Positions 23,110-33,784 of a stretch of DNA of 64,000 nt are shown piece after piece. Both the position numbers and the translations under genes were made by a program. The DNA comes from Symsagittifera roscoffensis. Lineage: Eukaryota > Xenacoelomorpha > Acoela > Convolutidae. The DNA is taken from the NCBI RefSeq assembly GCF_963678635.1, contig NC_087070.1, positions 46,173,467-46,237,466 of the forward strand, given 5' to 3'. How positions within the stretch are numbered: position 1 is the first letter of the stretch; each line of letters starts with the position of its first letter. The notes under the pieces are model-generated. The model had not been told where the DNA came from and made no database searches. It was given only the letters and a program-made list of their open reading frames with translations.

Positions 23110-23574
23110 AATAAAAAGTGATATACTTTGTTTTTCTAAATTATTTTTAAATTAACCGAAAGTTGAGAAGATGAAGCCCTCATTAGTTTTTAACTTGATT
23201 TTATTATTGAATTTTCCTTGTTTTTCAGTAATTTTAGTCTCTTATTTGCATTCTTGTTCAGGTATTTTACCGGGAAGTATAGCAGAAATTTTTTTTAAAA
23301 GTGAAAAAAAATTGAAATTTTGTTTTTCTCTGTTGTTTTAAAAAAACTGTTTTGAGTTAGATTTTTTTTAAATAAGCCTCATTGGAACAGTCTGTGATAT
23401 TTGCACGACAAATGATTCCGTCTTTTTTTCAAAAATCAATTTTTGTTTGTTTTCGAATAATTGTTTTAAATAGTTGAAAGTCAAAAATAATTGAAATATC
23501 TTACACAAAAGATTGTACAAAGTATATATTTCAGAAATTAAACTTGGATTTTTCTATCCCAATTTAAAACCAAA

Positions 23575-24107
23575 CAAGACTGCTCGTATCAGGGCGAAGC
23601 CCTGAATGTTCCGACTGCTTTTGAAGGTTTACGGAGCAGCAGTAATAACATAAAAACATTATATGAAATTTAAAAAAATGAATTTTTGTTTCTAAATTTT
23701 GAAATTTTTATGAAAATCATCACCCCACAGGCCATATAAAACACAAAAAGATAGTTTTCGTTCCTTGTAACACGTCAATTGTGGCAAATTAGCTTCGTTC
23801 AACCAATTTGGAACAATTTCTGGATTAACTCTCCGCTTACGCGTTAATAGCGCGAATTATATTGCGCGCTAATTGTCCCAAATTGGTCAAAATGGCCAAA
23901 AAGGCAATATTTAAACCCTCATAACTTTACGAAAAATAATCACAGGTAAAATATGTTTTCAAATTTAAGCTCAGGACAACAATACCTTTCAAATGATATA
24001 AAAAAATTCCGTCAAAAACGGCTAGTTAAAAAGTCGAAATTTGTCTGGAGAAAAAAAACCCACCCCGAGCACAAATATTCCGTTACTTTCGTATCGAAAG
24101 TCGGAAC
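23575..24107 (-). mobile_element. Helentron-like HINE, full length, second empty-site pair
   Basis: 533 bp, same termini and hairpins as the copy 470 bp to its left. The left junction ...AAAACCAAA|CAAGACTGC and right junction GTCGGAAC|AATAAAC compare with uninterrupted AAAACCAAATAAAC in the paralogous locus near 30427-30436, again an A|A (T|T in element orientation) target. This copy keeps a perfect 3' hairpin. Confidence 0.86.
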
Positions 24108-25879
24108 AATAAACTTTGCCCCGTTTTTGCATATTTTCACTTAATTTAGCTCCTTTTAGTGAATGCTAGGTTTAAAGGATCTAGACATTTTTTTTGCTCT
24201 ATCTCAGATCAATAAAGGTTATATTTTTTCTATGAGCACTTTTTTATTCAATTTTTTTCAGTCCCAAAATGGGAGTATTTCAGAAAATTGCGTGCCAACC
24301 AATTGTTTTTCAAATTACCCAAAGAGTGGAAGCCATTCAGATGATTTTATTTGGCTGTTGACATTTTACTTGACATTATATTTTAAATTAATTAAAAATT
24401 AACAAAACCGGAACAATTGCTCTATTGTAAAAAAAACTTGAATTTGAGTTTTTTCTCAAAGTTAACCAATTTTGTTATAATTCGCGCTCTTGTATTTTGA
24501 ACGATTCTCCATTTTTCTTTACAAAACCAAACTGTGTTGTTATTTGATGCATGTAAAGTCCAGAGACAAGCTTTTTAACATACTAAATTATGACAATGGA
24601 ATCCACTCACCAAACTGTTGCATATTTCTCGATGCTGCAATTTGTGATCGGATTCCGCAAAGGGTATTGAATTCCAAAACTCTTCCTGATTGAGCTAGCT
24701 TTTGGAGGTGCGCTACCTTGAAACCAGTTCTCTTGATTCCACAAGAGCAAAAAAAATCACTCTTTTTGCTGAATCAACACCAAAAACAACACTTTTCAGA
24801 CATCGTTTTTTGATGAAAATTTGTTAATTTAAGAAAGACAGACAAAACTGTTTTAACTCTCCATATAGTTTTGCAAAAGAAGTTTTTAACTCACAAAATT
24901 TCGTCAGTTAATATTTTGCTTTCTGGAGCTTATTTGAATTGGCTTTTCATTCTGGAAACTAGAATGTCAACAAAAAAATTTCAAGGAATTTCAGGTCACT
25001 AAACAATTTACGGGGCCAAAATGGTACTTGGACAGTACAATTTTGTTCCAATTGTTTTTCCCTATTTAAACACCAATTTTAGTTACATCAGTTTATAGAC
25101 AAGATAACTAACTTTTTCACTTTTTATTTTGTCATTCAAATCACTGAAAGTGTGTAGATTGGAATTCATGAAAGCACAGGGAGTGCCTAGTGCAGTTTTA
25201 GAAAAATTAGAAATGAAAAAAAATTTAAACTAATAAATGCTAGAGAATTTTAAAAAAATTAAAATTATGTCTATGCAAAACATCATTGGAAAACAAGAAA
25301 ATCACATCGATAAACCAAATTAAATTGTTAAGCAATTTTGACTAAACACAATCGGCAATTTTTTATGAAGTTTGATATCTTTTATTTAAATAAAAAGACA
25401 AATTTTGTTTCCCGGAAAAACAAAAAAAGCTTACTTATTTTTTTTAGGGTTTGAAGTAAGAAACATTTGGAAATTTGAATTTTTCGCAAAACTTAAAACA
25501 TGATGTTAAAAACTTTAGTTCAGTCATAACACCATAGTCTAAATAAACAACATTGTTTCAATTCAGGAATATTTAAACAATATTCATTATTATTCTTTTC
25601 AAAACAACAATCAAAAATAGAAAAAATTAAAACTTTTAATTTTTTTATACTGCAACATAACTCAATATTGCAGCTATACTGCTATACAGCTCAGCATAGA
25701 AAACAATAGTAGTATTTTTATTTTTCAACAGCCTTGATAATCTAAATTATATTCCGTTGATTTTCGAAAAAAAAACTTCAAAAAGTTCTAGTTCCATCCG
25801 TCACAATTAAGCTACAAGAGAGTTGCTTAGAAGAAAAACCAACATTCAATTTTTCGATTCAATTTTTTAGGCTGAGAAA

Positions 25880-26850
25880 TTGTTTCAATTCTTCATCTGA
25901 TATTTGATAAAATTGGAGCAGGAGTGTTCATTTCAACTAAGTTTATCAATCTTTTAGTCATTTTGTTAAATTAAAAGTTTTTGCTTGAGTAAATTATCTG
26001 ATCGTTTTTAAACTACCTGTTCATTCAAAATGAAGCAATTTTGAGAACATACTTTTTTCAACTCTTTTTCAACTTTTTATTTGCCAATCCGTTTGATAAA
26101 ATTCCACATCGCAAAATGGGTTCCATGTTTGCATTATAAAAAGTAACTACGTTTTTTTGATTGAATTTATATTTTTATTGATAAACTTTAACTGTGAGCG
26201 TTGAAAGCTTTTCCTTAAGTTAAACTATGTGCTGTTTTTAATAAAGCATTTCCTCTATCTTTATATTCACGATGATGTTTTTTTTATCAGATTTCAAATC
26301 AAAATCTGTTTTCTATCAAAAAAAAAAATACTTTTGCACTTCAAAAACTTGTTTTTTTTTCTGCACGACAAGGTTCAAAATATAACTAAATAAATTGGTA
26401 TGAATAAAGGTCACACGATTGCTTTAACAAACATAATGCAGATAATTCACATACAAGAGAAAAACAAATATCCCAAAACTGACACCCGCCGAAACCCTTG
26501 TATTAACTTGTGCTGTTGCTCGGCTGTTACATATTTTCTGTTTTCTGTTTGTGAGGTAAGAGTTGAATATTTGTAGATTGGGTGTTTTGAGCCGTATGCA
26601 TCGAAGTTTTGAAAAACAATTCCAGGATTATCTGTATCAAAATTTTTGAAAAATTTATAAATACACTTACAAAAATGTTGCGAGCTGTAAGCCTAAGCCT
26701 TACGTTTTTTACAATATCTTATATCCAATCTATTGTTGATCTCTTACTTTTCTAACCAATTTGATGCGGTATTTTATTTTCAATTATTTTTTTTCCTTGT
26801 GACAAATTAATTATTTTGATTCAATTATTTTCTCGAAGACTTTGATCATA
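25880..26850 (+). repeat. Diverged partial copy of the 2.55-kb array unit
   Basis: Shares TTGATAAAATTGGAGCAGGA, AACTTTAGCTGTGAGCGTTG-like, CACCCGCCGAAAC and GCGAGCTGTAAGCCTAA with the array at 33.8-41.4 kb, clearly older than the array units. It breaks at about 26850, where the LINE tail begins. Confidence 0.75.
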
Positions 26851-26852
26851 AC

Positions 26853-28837
26853 ACTGAAGAAGAAGAAGAAAGAACACCTAAATTACTAGACAGTAAACAG
26901 CCGAGGCATCAGTATAGCAAAGTGTAAATAATAAAGTTGGTTAAAATTCATTGGTTACATCAAACAAAAAAAACACAACATCAGAAGACAAGCAAGAAAC
27001 AAAACAAAAAAAAAACAAAACAAGTTGGGTTACAGTTCAGAAATTGGTCGATTAAAATATATGAAGTTACGGATACGAAAGAAACATCAGTTTTAAGAAT
27101 TAAGAACGAGCTGGTATTAAAACTCTACATAAATTTAATAGATAGTCCAAACATACAGCGTATATACAGAGTATATACAGATTCTCTTTCAAACAATGTC
27201 TGGAAAATTAAACTAAATTAAAAAATATAGAACTAGCAAAAACGGAAATCACGCCACGTATTTGTATTTTTACATATTGGATTGTTTCTCAATTCACTCA
27301 CGTAAAATTCTTTCAATTTTTTCTTGAAACCTCTTCTCGATTTTTCTGAGCAGTGAATTATGAGCAGTGAATTCCATTTTTTAGAAGTCAAATGAAAAAA
27401 TGATTTTTGTAGAGAAGCGGTTGAACAATGTTTGTCAAAAATAATTTGTTTCGTTCTTTTGTTGAGCCTATAATTGGCAGTCGGTAGTCTCAATGTATTT
27501 TGAAAAGCCTTCTTTTTGTTTGTAAGATATTGGTATAAGTATGTTATACACTTTAACTCAATTTTTTTCTCGATTCCAATGAACAATTTGCTAATGCGAA
27601 GAAGGGAAGAAGATTTAAATTTCGATCTGAAATATGTTCTTTTAGCGCCCAGTTCAACTGTTTCTCTAGAGATAGCATCAAAATAGCATTAATTTGTTTT
27701 AAAAAAAATTGCTGAATAATCTAAATGTGATAAAACAAGACAATGAAGCAAGGCAACTAATGATAATGTCGGCAGTTGTTGTCCAATTGTATCTATAATT
27801 TTAATTCCTTGCGCAATTGTTTGGAGAATTGTTTTGGTTTGAGCATGAAAAGATAAACTTGAATCAAGAATAAGGCCTAAATATTTGCATTCTAATTTTT
27901 TGGCTACATAATGCCCATTAATTACTATTGTATCAGTATCTACATTTTTGCTATCATTTTTTTGACAAAATGCTATAAATTCCAGTAAAAATTGACTATT
28001 TGTAGTGTATACAGATTCTCTTTCAAACAATGTCTGGAAAATTAAACTAAATTAAAAAATATAGAACTAGCAAAAACGGAAATCACGCCACGTATTTGTA
28101 TTTTTACATATTGGATTGTTTCTCAATTCACTCACGTAAAATTCTTTCAATTTTTTCTTGAAACCTCTTCTCGATTTTTCTGAGCAGTGAATTATGAGCA
28201 GTGAATTCCATTTTTTAGAAGTCAAATCAAAAAATGATTTTTGTAGAGAAGCGGTTGAACAATGTTTGTCAAAAATAGTTTGTTTCGTTCTTTTGTTGAG
28301 CCTATAATTGGCAGTCGGTAGTCTCAATGTATTTTGAAAAGCCTTCTTTTTGTTTGAAAGATATTGGTATAAGTATGTTATACACTTTAACTCAATTTTT
28401 TTCTCGATTCCAATAAACAATTTGCTAATGCGAAGAAGGGAAGAAGATTTAAATTTCGATCTGAAATATGTTCTTTTTAGCGCCCAGTTCAACTGTTTCT
28501 CTAGAGATAGCATCAAAATAGCATTAATTTGTTTTAAAAAAAATTGCTGAATAATCTAAATGTGATAAAACAAGACAATGAAGCAAGGCAACTAATGATA
28601 ATTTCGGCAGTTGTTGTCCAATTGTATCTATAATTTTAATTCCTTGCGCAATTTTTTGGAGAATTTTTTTGGATTGAGCATGAAAAGATAAACTTGAATC
28701 AAGAATAAGGCCTAAATATTTGCATTCTGATTTTTTGGCTACATAATGCCCATTAATTACTATTGTATCAGTATCTACATTTTTGCTATCATTTTTTTGA
28801 CAAAATGCTATAAATTCCAGTAAAAATTGACTATTTG
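26853..28837 (-). mobile_element. 5'-truncated LINE tail with internal tandem duplication
   Basis: The minus-strand 3' end carries a (TTC)n-like tail at about 26853-26875. The body contains the C-terminal part of a non-LTR reverse transcriptase twice (27186-28018 and 28019-28850, about 832 bp each, nearly identical). Upstream palm motifs are absent. It is nested in the 2.55-kb repeat family. Confidence 0.8.
27233..28018 (-). pseudogene. LINE reverse transcriptase C-terminus, copy 2 (tandem duplicate)
   Basis: Same content as the copy to its right with a few substitutions, the same break after AIFFKTN and one further single-base loss near 27645 that shortens the open second frame (27586-27233). 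The shared break shows the frameshift predates the duplication. Confidence 0.8.
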
Positions 28838-28850
28838 TAGTTTGGGTGTC
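28067..28850 (-). pseudogene. LINE reverse transcriptase C-terminus, copy 1
   Basis: The frame at 28850-28524 reads through ECKYLGLILDSSLSFHAQ and HCLVLSHLDYSAIFF, the post-palm motif (YLG-x-x-D-x-x-L-x-F) and thumb of Jockey/CR1-group LINE reverse transcriptases. A frameshift at a homopolymer near 28520 moves the rest (LEKQLNWALKRTYFRSK ... NNPICKNTNTW) to another frame ending at 28067. Not functional. Confidence 0.8.
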
Positions 28851-29590
28851 TTGAACCGAATGCATCGAAATTTAAAAAAACAATTTCGTGATCTACCGTT
28901 TCAAAATTTTTTGAAAAGTTTACAAACACTTTTGCAAGAATCTTGCGAGCTGTAAGCCTAACACCTACGTTTCTTACAATATCTCATATCGCATCTATTG
29001 TTGATCTCCTACTTCTGTTACCAATTTGATGCGGTATTTTATTTTTTCCTTGTGACAAACTCATTATTTTGATACAATTAGTTTCTCGAAGACTTCGATT
29101 ACAACACTAATAGCAAAAACGCTATTTTGAAATTTTTGGACAAATTTAGCAAATTGTAGTGTACCAGGATGACTAGGATCTAAAAACATCAGATGAAAAA
29201 ACCTGCTCGGTAGTCGCGCTTTGCTAGGATTGTATTTTTCGAATTATTTTTTTATATCATTTATTGTCATAAAAACATTTTGTTTAAATTGAATCAAGGT
29301 TTCCTGACTTTTTAACAACATCGGTAAGTCGAATTTTTCCATCTATATCTTTGACTAGTAGAAGAAATTAATTTGAATTGTTTTTGGCGTGACCGTTCAA
29401 TTTTCGTAGTTATCTGCTCTAATATTTTTCACTACTGCCCTAAATTTGGCTAATCACTTCGCGTAATTCTGCCACGTAGTGTCAGTTTTCCAAGAGACTC
29501 TCCTAGAATTGCAATTTTTTTTTCCTTTTTTCTTACAGAATTTTTTTCCATTTCTTTAAATTGTTTTGTAAGTTTGTGTTACGTTTCTTT
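28838..29590 (+). repeat. Partial copy of the 2.55-kb array unit, right of the LINE
   Basis: Very close to 34933-35690: TTTGGGTGTCTTGAACCGAA, CGGTAGTCGCGCTTTGCTAGG, CATCGGTAAGTCGAATTTTTCC. It ends at GAAACTATTAT, where the truncated HINE begins. Confidence 0.9.
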
Positions 29591-29599
29591 GAAACTATT

Positions 29600-29862
29600 A
29601 TATCGATTATATTTAATCCGTCTTAGAAATCGTTCCAAATTGGTAAAAAGAAGTTTATTCGCCATAATTGGTTTGTTACAAGGAGCAAAGTCTATCCTTT
29701 TGTACATTGTATGGCGTGTGGGGGGATGATTTTCATTAAAAAAATTCAAGTTTTAGAAAAAAAGATTTTTTCATTTTATTTTTTTCCTCACATTTAACTG
29801 CTCCATAAACCTTAAAAGGCAGTCGGAACATTCAGGGCTTCGCCCTGATACGAGCAGTCTTG
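29600..29862 (+). mobile_element. 5'-truncated Helentron-like element
   Basis: The 3' half only: TTTAATCCGTCTTAGAAATCG through GGCGTGTGGGGGGATGAT to a perfect hairpin TCAGGGCTTCGCCCTGA and GATACGAGCAGTCTTG. It separates a piece of the 2.55-kb repeat unit (left) from copy B of the segmental duplication (right), so it marks a rearrangement breakpoint. Confidence 0.8.
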
Positions 29863-29868
29863 TGTTTA

Positions 29869-32315
29869 TTTTCTGTCAAGTTTGACTTCCTCGTAGAACG
29901 TTTGAAAAGACTCAGGTGTAGTCCAGCCCTAGTAGTTGTTAATTGAATACTAAATATAAAATTAATAAAAAGTGATATACTTTGTTTTTCTAAATTATTT
30001 TTAAGTTAGACGAAAATTGAGAAGATGGAACCCTCATTAGTTTTTAACTTGGATTTATTATTGAATTTTCCTTGTTTTTCAGTAATTTTAACTTCTTATT
30101 TGCTTTCTTGTGCAGGTAATTTACCGGGAAGTATAGCAGAAATTTTTTTTTATAAGTGAAAAAAAAAATTGAAATTTTGTTTTTCTCTGTTGTTTTGAAA
30201 AAACTGTTTTGAGTTAGATTTTTTTTAAAAAAGCCTCATTGGAACAGTTTGTGATATTTGCACGACAAATGATTCCGTCTTTTTTTTCAAAAATCAATTT
30301 TTGTTTGTTTTCGAATATTTGTTCTAAATAGTTGAAAGTTCAAAAATAATTGAAATATCTTAAACAAAAGATTGTACAAGTATATATTTCAGAAATTATT
30401 CTCGGATTTTCCTATCCCAATTTAAAACCAAATAAACTTTGCCCCGTTTTTTGCATATTTTCACTTAATTTAGCTCCTTTTAGTGAATGCTAGGTTTAAA
30501 GGATCTAGACATTGTTTTGCTCATTCTCAAATTATTGAAGGTTATGTTTTTTCCATAAGCACTTTTTCATTCAATTTTTTTCAATCCCAAAATGGGAGTA
30601 TTTCAGAAAGTTGCGTGCCAACCAATTGTTTTTCAAAGAGTGGAAGCCATTCAGATGATTTTATTCGGCTGTTGACTTTTTACGCAATTACATTTCAAAC
30701 TAATTAAAAATTAACAAAACCGGAACAATTGCTCTATTGTAAAAAAAACATGAATTTGAGTTTTTTCTCAAAGTTAACCAATTTTGGTTAAAATTCGAGC
30801 TCTTGTATTTTGAACGAAAATAGCGACAATATTTAGGGCAATTTGAGCGTTTGCCCTAAAGTCTTTTCCCGGCCTTGGTCACTCATCTTCTTCAAATCTT
30901 TTCTTTTTCTTCTATAAAACTGGGTTGACATGGAAAAACATATCGAAATTCTCTTTTGGAGGAGGGGGGTTGTAAACCGTATCACATAGTATAAATTTTC
31001 AATCTTCAAGCAACAAAATTAAGAATATGATCATTTTTTGGAGCATGAGGCCAAAAATCTCAGAGTTTGTTTTGGGAAAATTCTCCATTTTTCTTTACAA
31101 AACCAAACTGTGTTGTTATTTGATGCATGTAAAGTCCAGAGACAAGCTTTTAAATATACTAAATTATGATAATGGAATCCACTCACCAAATTCTTGCATA
31201 GTTTTCGATGCTGCAATTTGTGATCAGATTCCGCAAAGGGTATTGAATTCCAAAACTCTTCCTGATTAAGCAAGCTTTTGGAGGTGCGCTACCTTAAAAC
31301 CAGTTCTCTTGATTCCACAAGAGCAGAAAAAATCACTCATTATGCTGAATCAACACCGAAAACAACACTTTTCAGACATCGTTTCTCATGAAAATTTGTT
31401 AATCAAGAAAGATAGACAAGACAGTTTTAATTCTCCTAATAGTTTTGAAAAAGAAGTTTTTAACTGACAAAATTTTGCCAGTTAATATTTTGCCTTCTGC
31501 AGCTTTTTTGAATTTGCTTTTTGTTCTGGAATTTAGAATGTCAATAAAAATTTTCAACGAACTTTAGGTGCCTAAACAGTTTAGGGAGCCAAAAAGGTTA
31601 TTGGACAGTACAATTTTGTTCCAGGAGTTTTTCGTATTTAAAAACCAGTTTTAGTAACAACAATTTCTAGACAAGAAAACTAACTTTTTCACTTTTCATA
31701 TTATGATACAAAACACTGACAGTGGGCAGATTGGAATTCTTAAAAGCAAAGGAAGTGCCAAGTAGAGTTTTAGAAAAATATCCCTTGAAAAATTTTTAAA
31801 AAATTAAAACTATGCCCACGCAAAACATCAATGGAAAATAAGAAAATCACATCAATAAACCAAATTAATTTAATAGGTAATTTTATATCCCAACTGACTA
31901 AATAAAATAGTCAGTTTTTTGTGATATTTTTTTTCTATTTAAATAGACAAAGTTTGTTTCCAGGAAAAACAATTTAACCAAAGAGTCTTCTTAATTGTTT
32001 TATAGTTTGAAATATGAAAATTTTGAATTTTTTCACAAAATTCAAAATATGACGTTAAAAGCTTTGGTTCAGTCAAAACGCCATAGTCGAAATAAACTTA
32101 TTAACTCAAACATCCAAAATAAAAAAAAGTTTAAACTTTTTGTAGTTTTTTGAGTACCAAAACACTTTTTTTTATATACTGCAAAATAGCTCAAAAATTG
32201 GAAAGCATTGATAATTTAAAAATATATTCCGTTGCTTTCTAATAAAAAACTTCAAAAAGCTCTAGTTCAATCAGTCACAATTAAGCTACAAGAGAGTTGC
32301 TTAGAAGAAAAAACA
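29869..32315 (+). repeat. Segmental duplication, copy B (without the HINEs)
   Basis: Same order as copy A, uninterrupted at both HINE target sites (near 29965 and 30430). It carries about 260 bp at 30818-31079 that copy A lacks (A reads GAACGA|TTCTCC at this point). Similarity fades after 32.3 kb. Confidence 0.9.
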
Positions 32316-32319
32316 AACG

Positions 32320-33780
32320 GCAACAAAGGTTTGGTAATCAATATGCGTTGCGGCTGTTTAAATTGTTTTTCGATTTTTAGAGCATGAGCTATTGTAAGTT
32401 GCAATTTTTCTATTAAGATTATGTTTATTTGGGATCAACCTCACAATCTCTCCTCATAAAAACCTATCGTTGAATGTACTCCATGAGCATGTAATAATTC
32501 TGAAAATTAATTCACCATAAAAAATTCATTTCAAACAAGCGCGCAGATTATGCGACTCGAGAAAATTTTTTATATTGTAATAACTTAAAACATTAATCAT
32601 AGTTTGAAGCGATTCTTCCGTTTTTTTATCAATAAAATCAATTTATTTTGCCCTCAAAGTTAATTTCCGAAAAACTTGTGTTTTATAACCTCTAAGTTGA
32701 TATAGGGAAAAATTCTACTGTTGATCCTTTAACCGTTAGTTTTCTTTAACAAAAATAGCAAAATGTATTTGAAACGAGAATTTTTCCCACCCTCCTCATT
32801 TCAAACTTTATATTTTCATTTTTTTAAAAGCAAATCTGATCGCAATAGCTAGCTCGATCAACGTGTTCCAGTTTAGATCAAGTAAAAGAGTAACCAATCG
32901 TTTCATTCAATCCCCAAACTTGAGGCAAATATTAATAGAATCTTGCATTTTTTTCATTCAACTTTCCCTAAATTGATTTAACAAAAGTTTTCATTTTTAC
33001 CTACTTAAAATTCAAATATCTATATTCTAAAGCTTTATCTTCTCTCTAAAAACAAACTTTGTTTAAAATTTAAATGAAAATCAGAAGACTCAAGGCTTTG
33101 CTTAAATATTGTTACAATGAGAACGTGACTTTTACGACGATTCAAACTAATATTTACTCAACTGTTTGAGAAAAAGTTTTTGTTAGTAGAAGTTTTGATG
33201 CAATGTGAGTTAATTTTCAGTTTCGTGGAATGTTATTTGATTTTGATTTTTAAGTGTGATGATTTCAAAAACTACAATCGACCGTTGTTTCTCACATAGG
33301 TTAAGTCGCAAAACTTAATAGAAACTCAAAACAGCCACCAACCGTTTTGTAAAATGCAACTGACCGACTTTCAGATTTAATTTTACTTGAGATTCCATAA
33401 AATAACGTTGTAACAACAAGCTGTCTAAAGTTATCTACTTTTTGACATATTTAGAGTGGATAGAACATCGAAATTGAAACAGATCAAAGACAGTTTTAGT
33501 TTTTCAACTTTACAAAAAATGATAGCGAGGTAGCAACATTTTCGCAATTGGTGTCTACAGAAACATCATTGAACCGTGCTTCGTGTTTGAGGGTGAGACA
33601 GAAAGCACAATCCGTATAAATGACTAAAACCTGTTAACACTATCGACCCTAACGCTCAATAGCTGGTCGTTATCAATAAATGATTAGCTCTCAAGTTGGT
33701 CGGTCTTTCTCTTGTGTTTTCTTAATTTTTCAAAACTAGTGAAAGTTGAAAGTTCCTGGTTCGTTCAGATCTTCCAATTT
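32320..33780. other. AT-rich DNA between duplication and array, no feature recognised
   Basis: No frame, RNA gene or shared repeat was noticed; it separates segmental copy B from the 2.55-kb array. Confidence 0.5.
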
Positions 33781-33784
33781 CTCA

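Larger units (their letters stand above)
22473..25850 (+). repeat. Segmental duplication, copy A (with two HINEs)
   Basis: Matches 29869-32315 in three blocks (22473-22581, 23110-23574, 24108-25850), separated in A by the two HINEs. Shared landmarks: GACTTCCTCGTAGAA, CAGTCCAGCCCTAGTAG-like words, TTACCGGGAAGTATAGCAG, GTGCCAACCAATTGTTTTTC, GGTGCGCTACCTTGAAACC. It carries small open frames that differ in length between copies, so no coding constraint is apparent. Confidence 0.9.

Noticed and set aside
27233-28865. Intact protein-coding genes suggested by 113-149-codon frames
   Set aside because: They are two frameshifted copies of a LINE reverse transcriptase tail.
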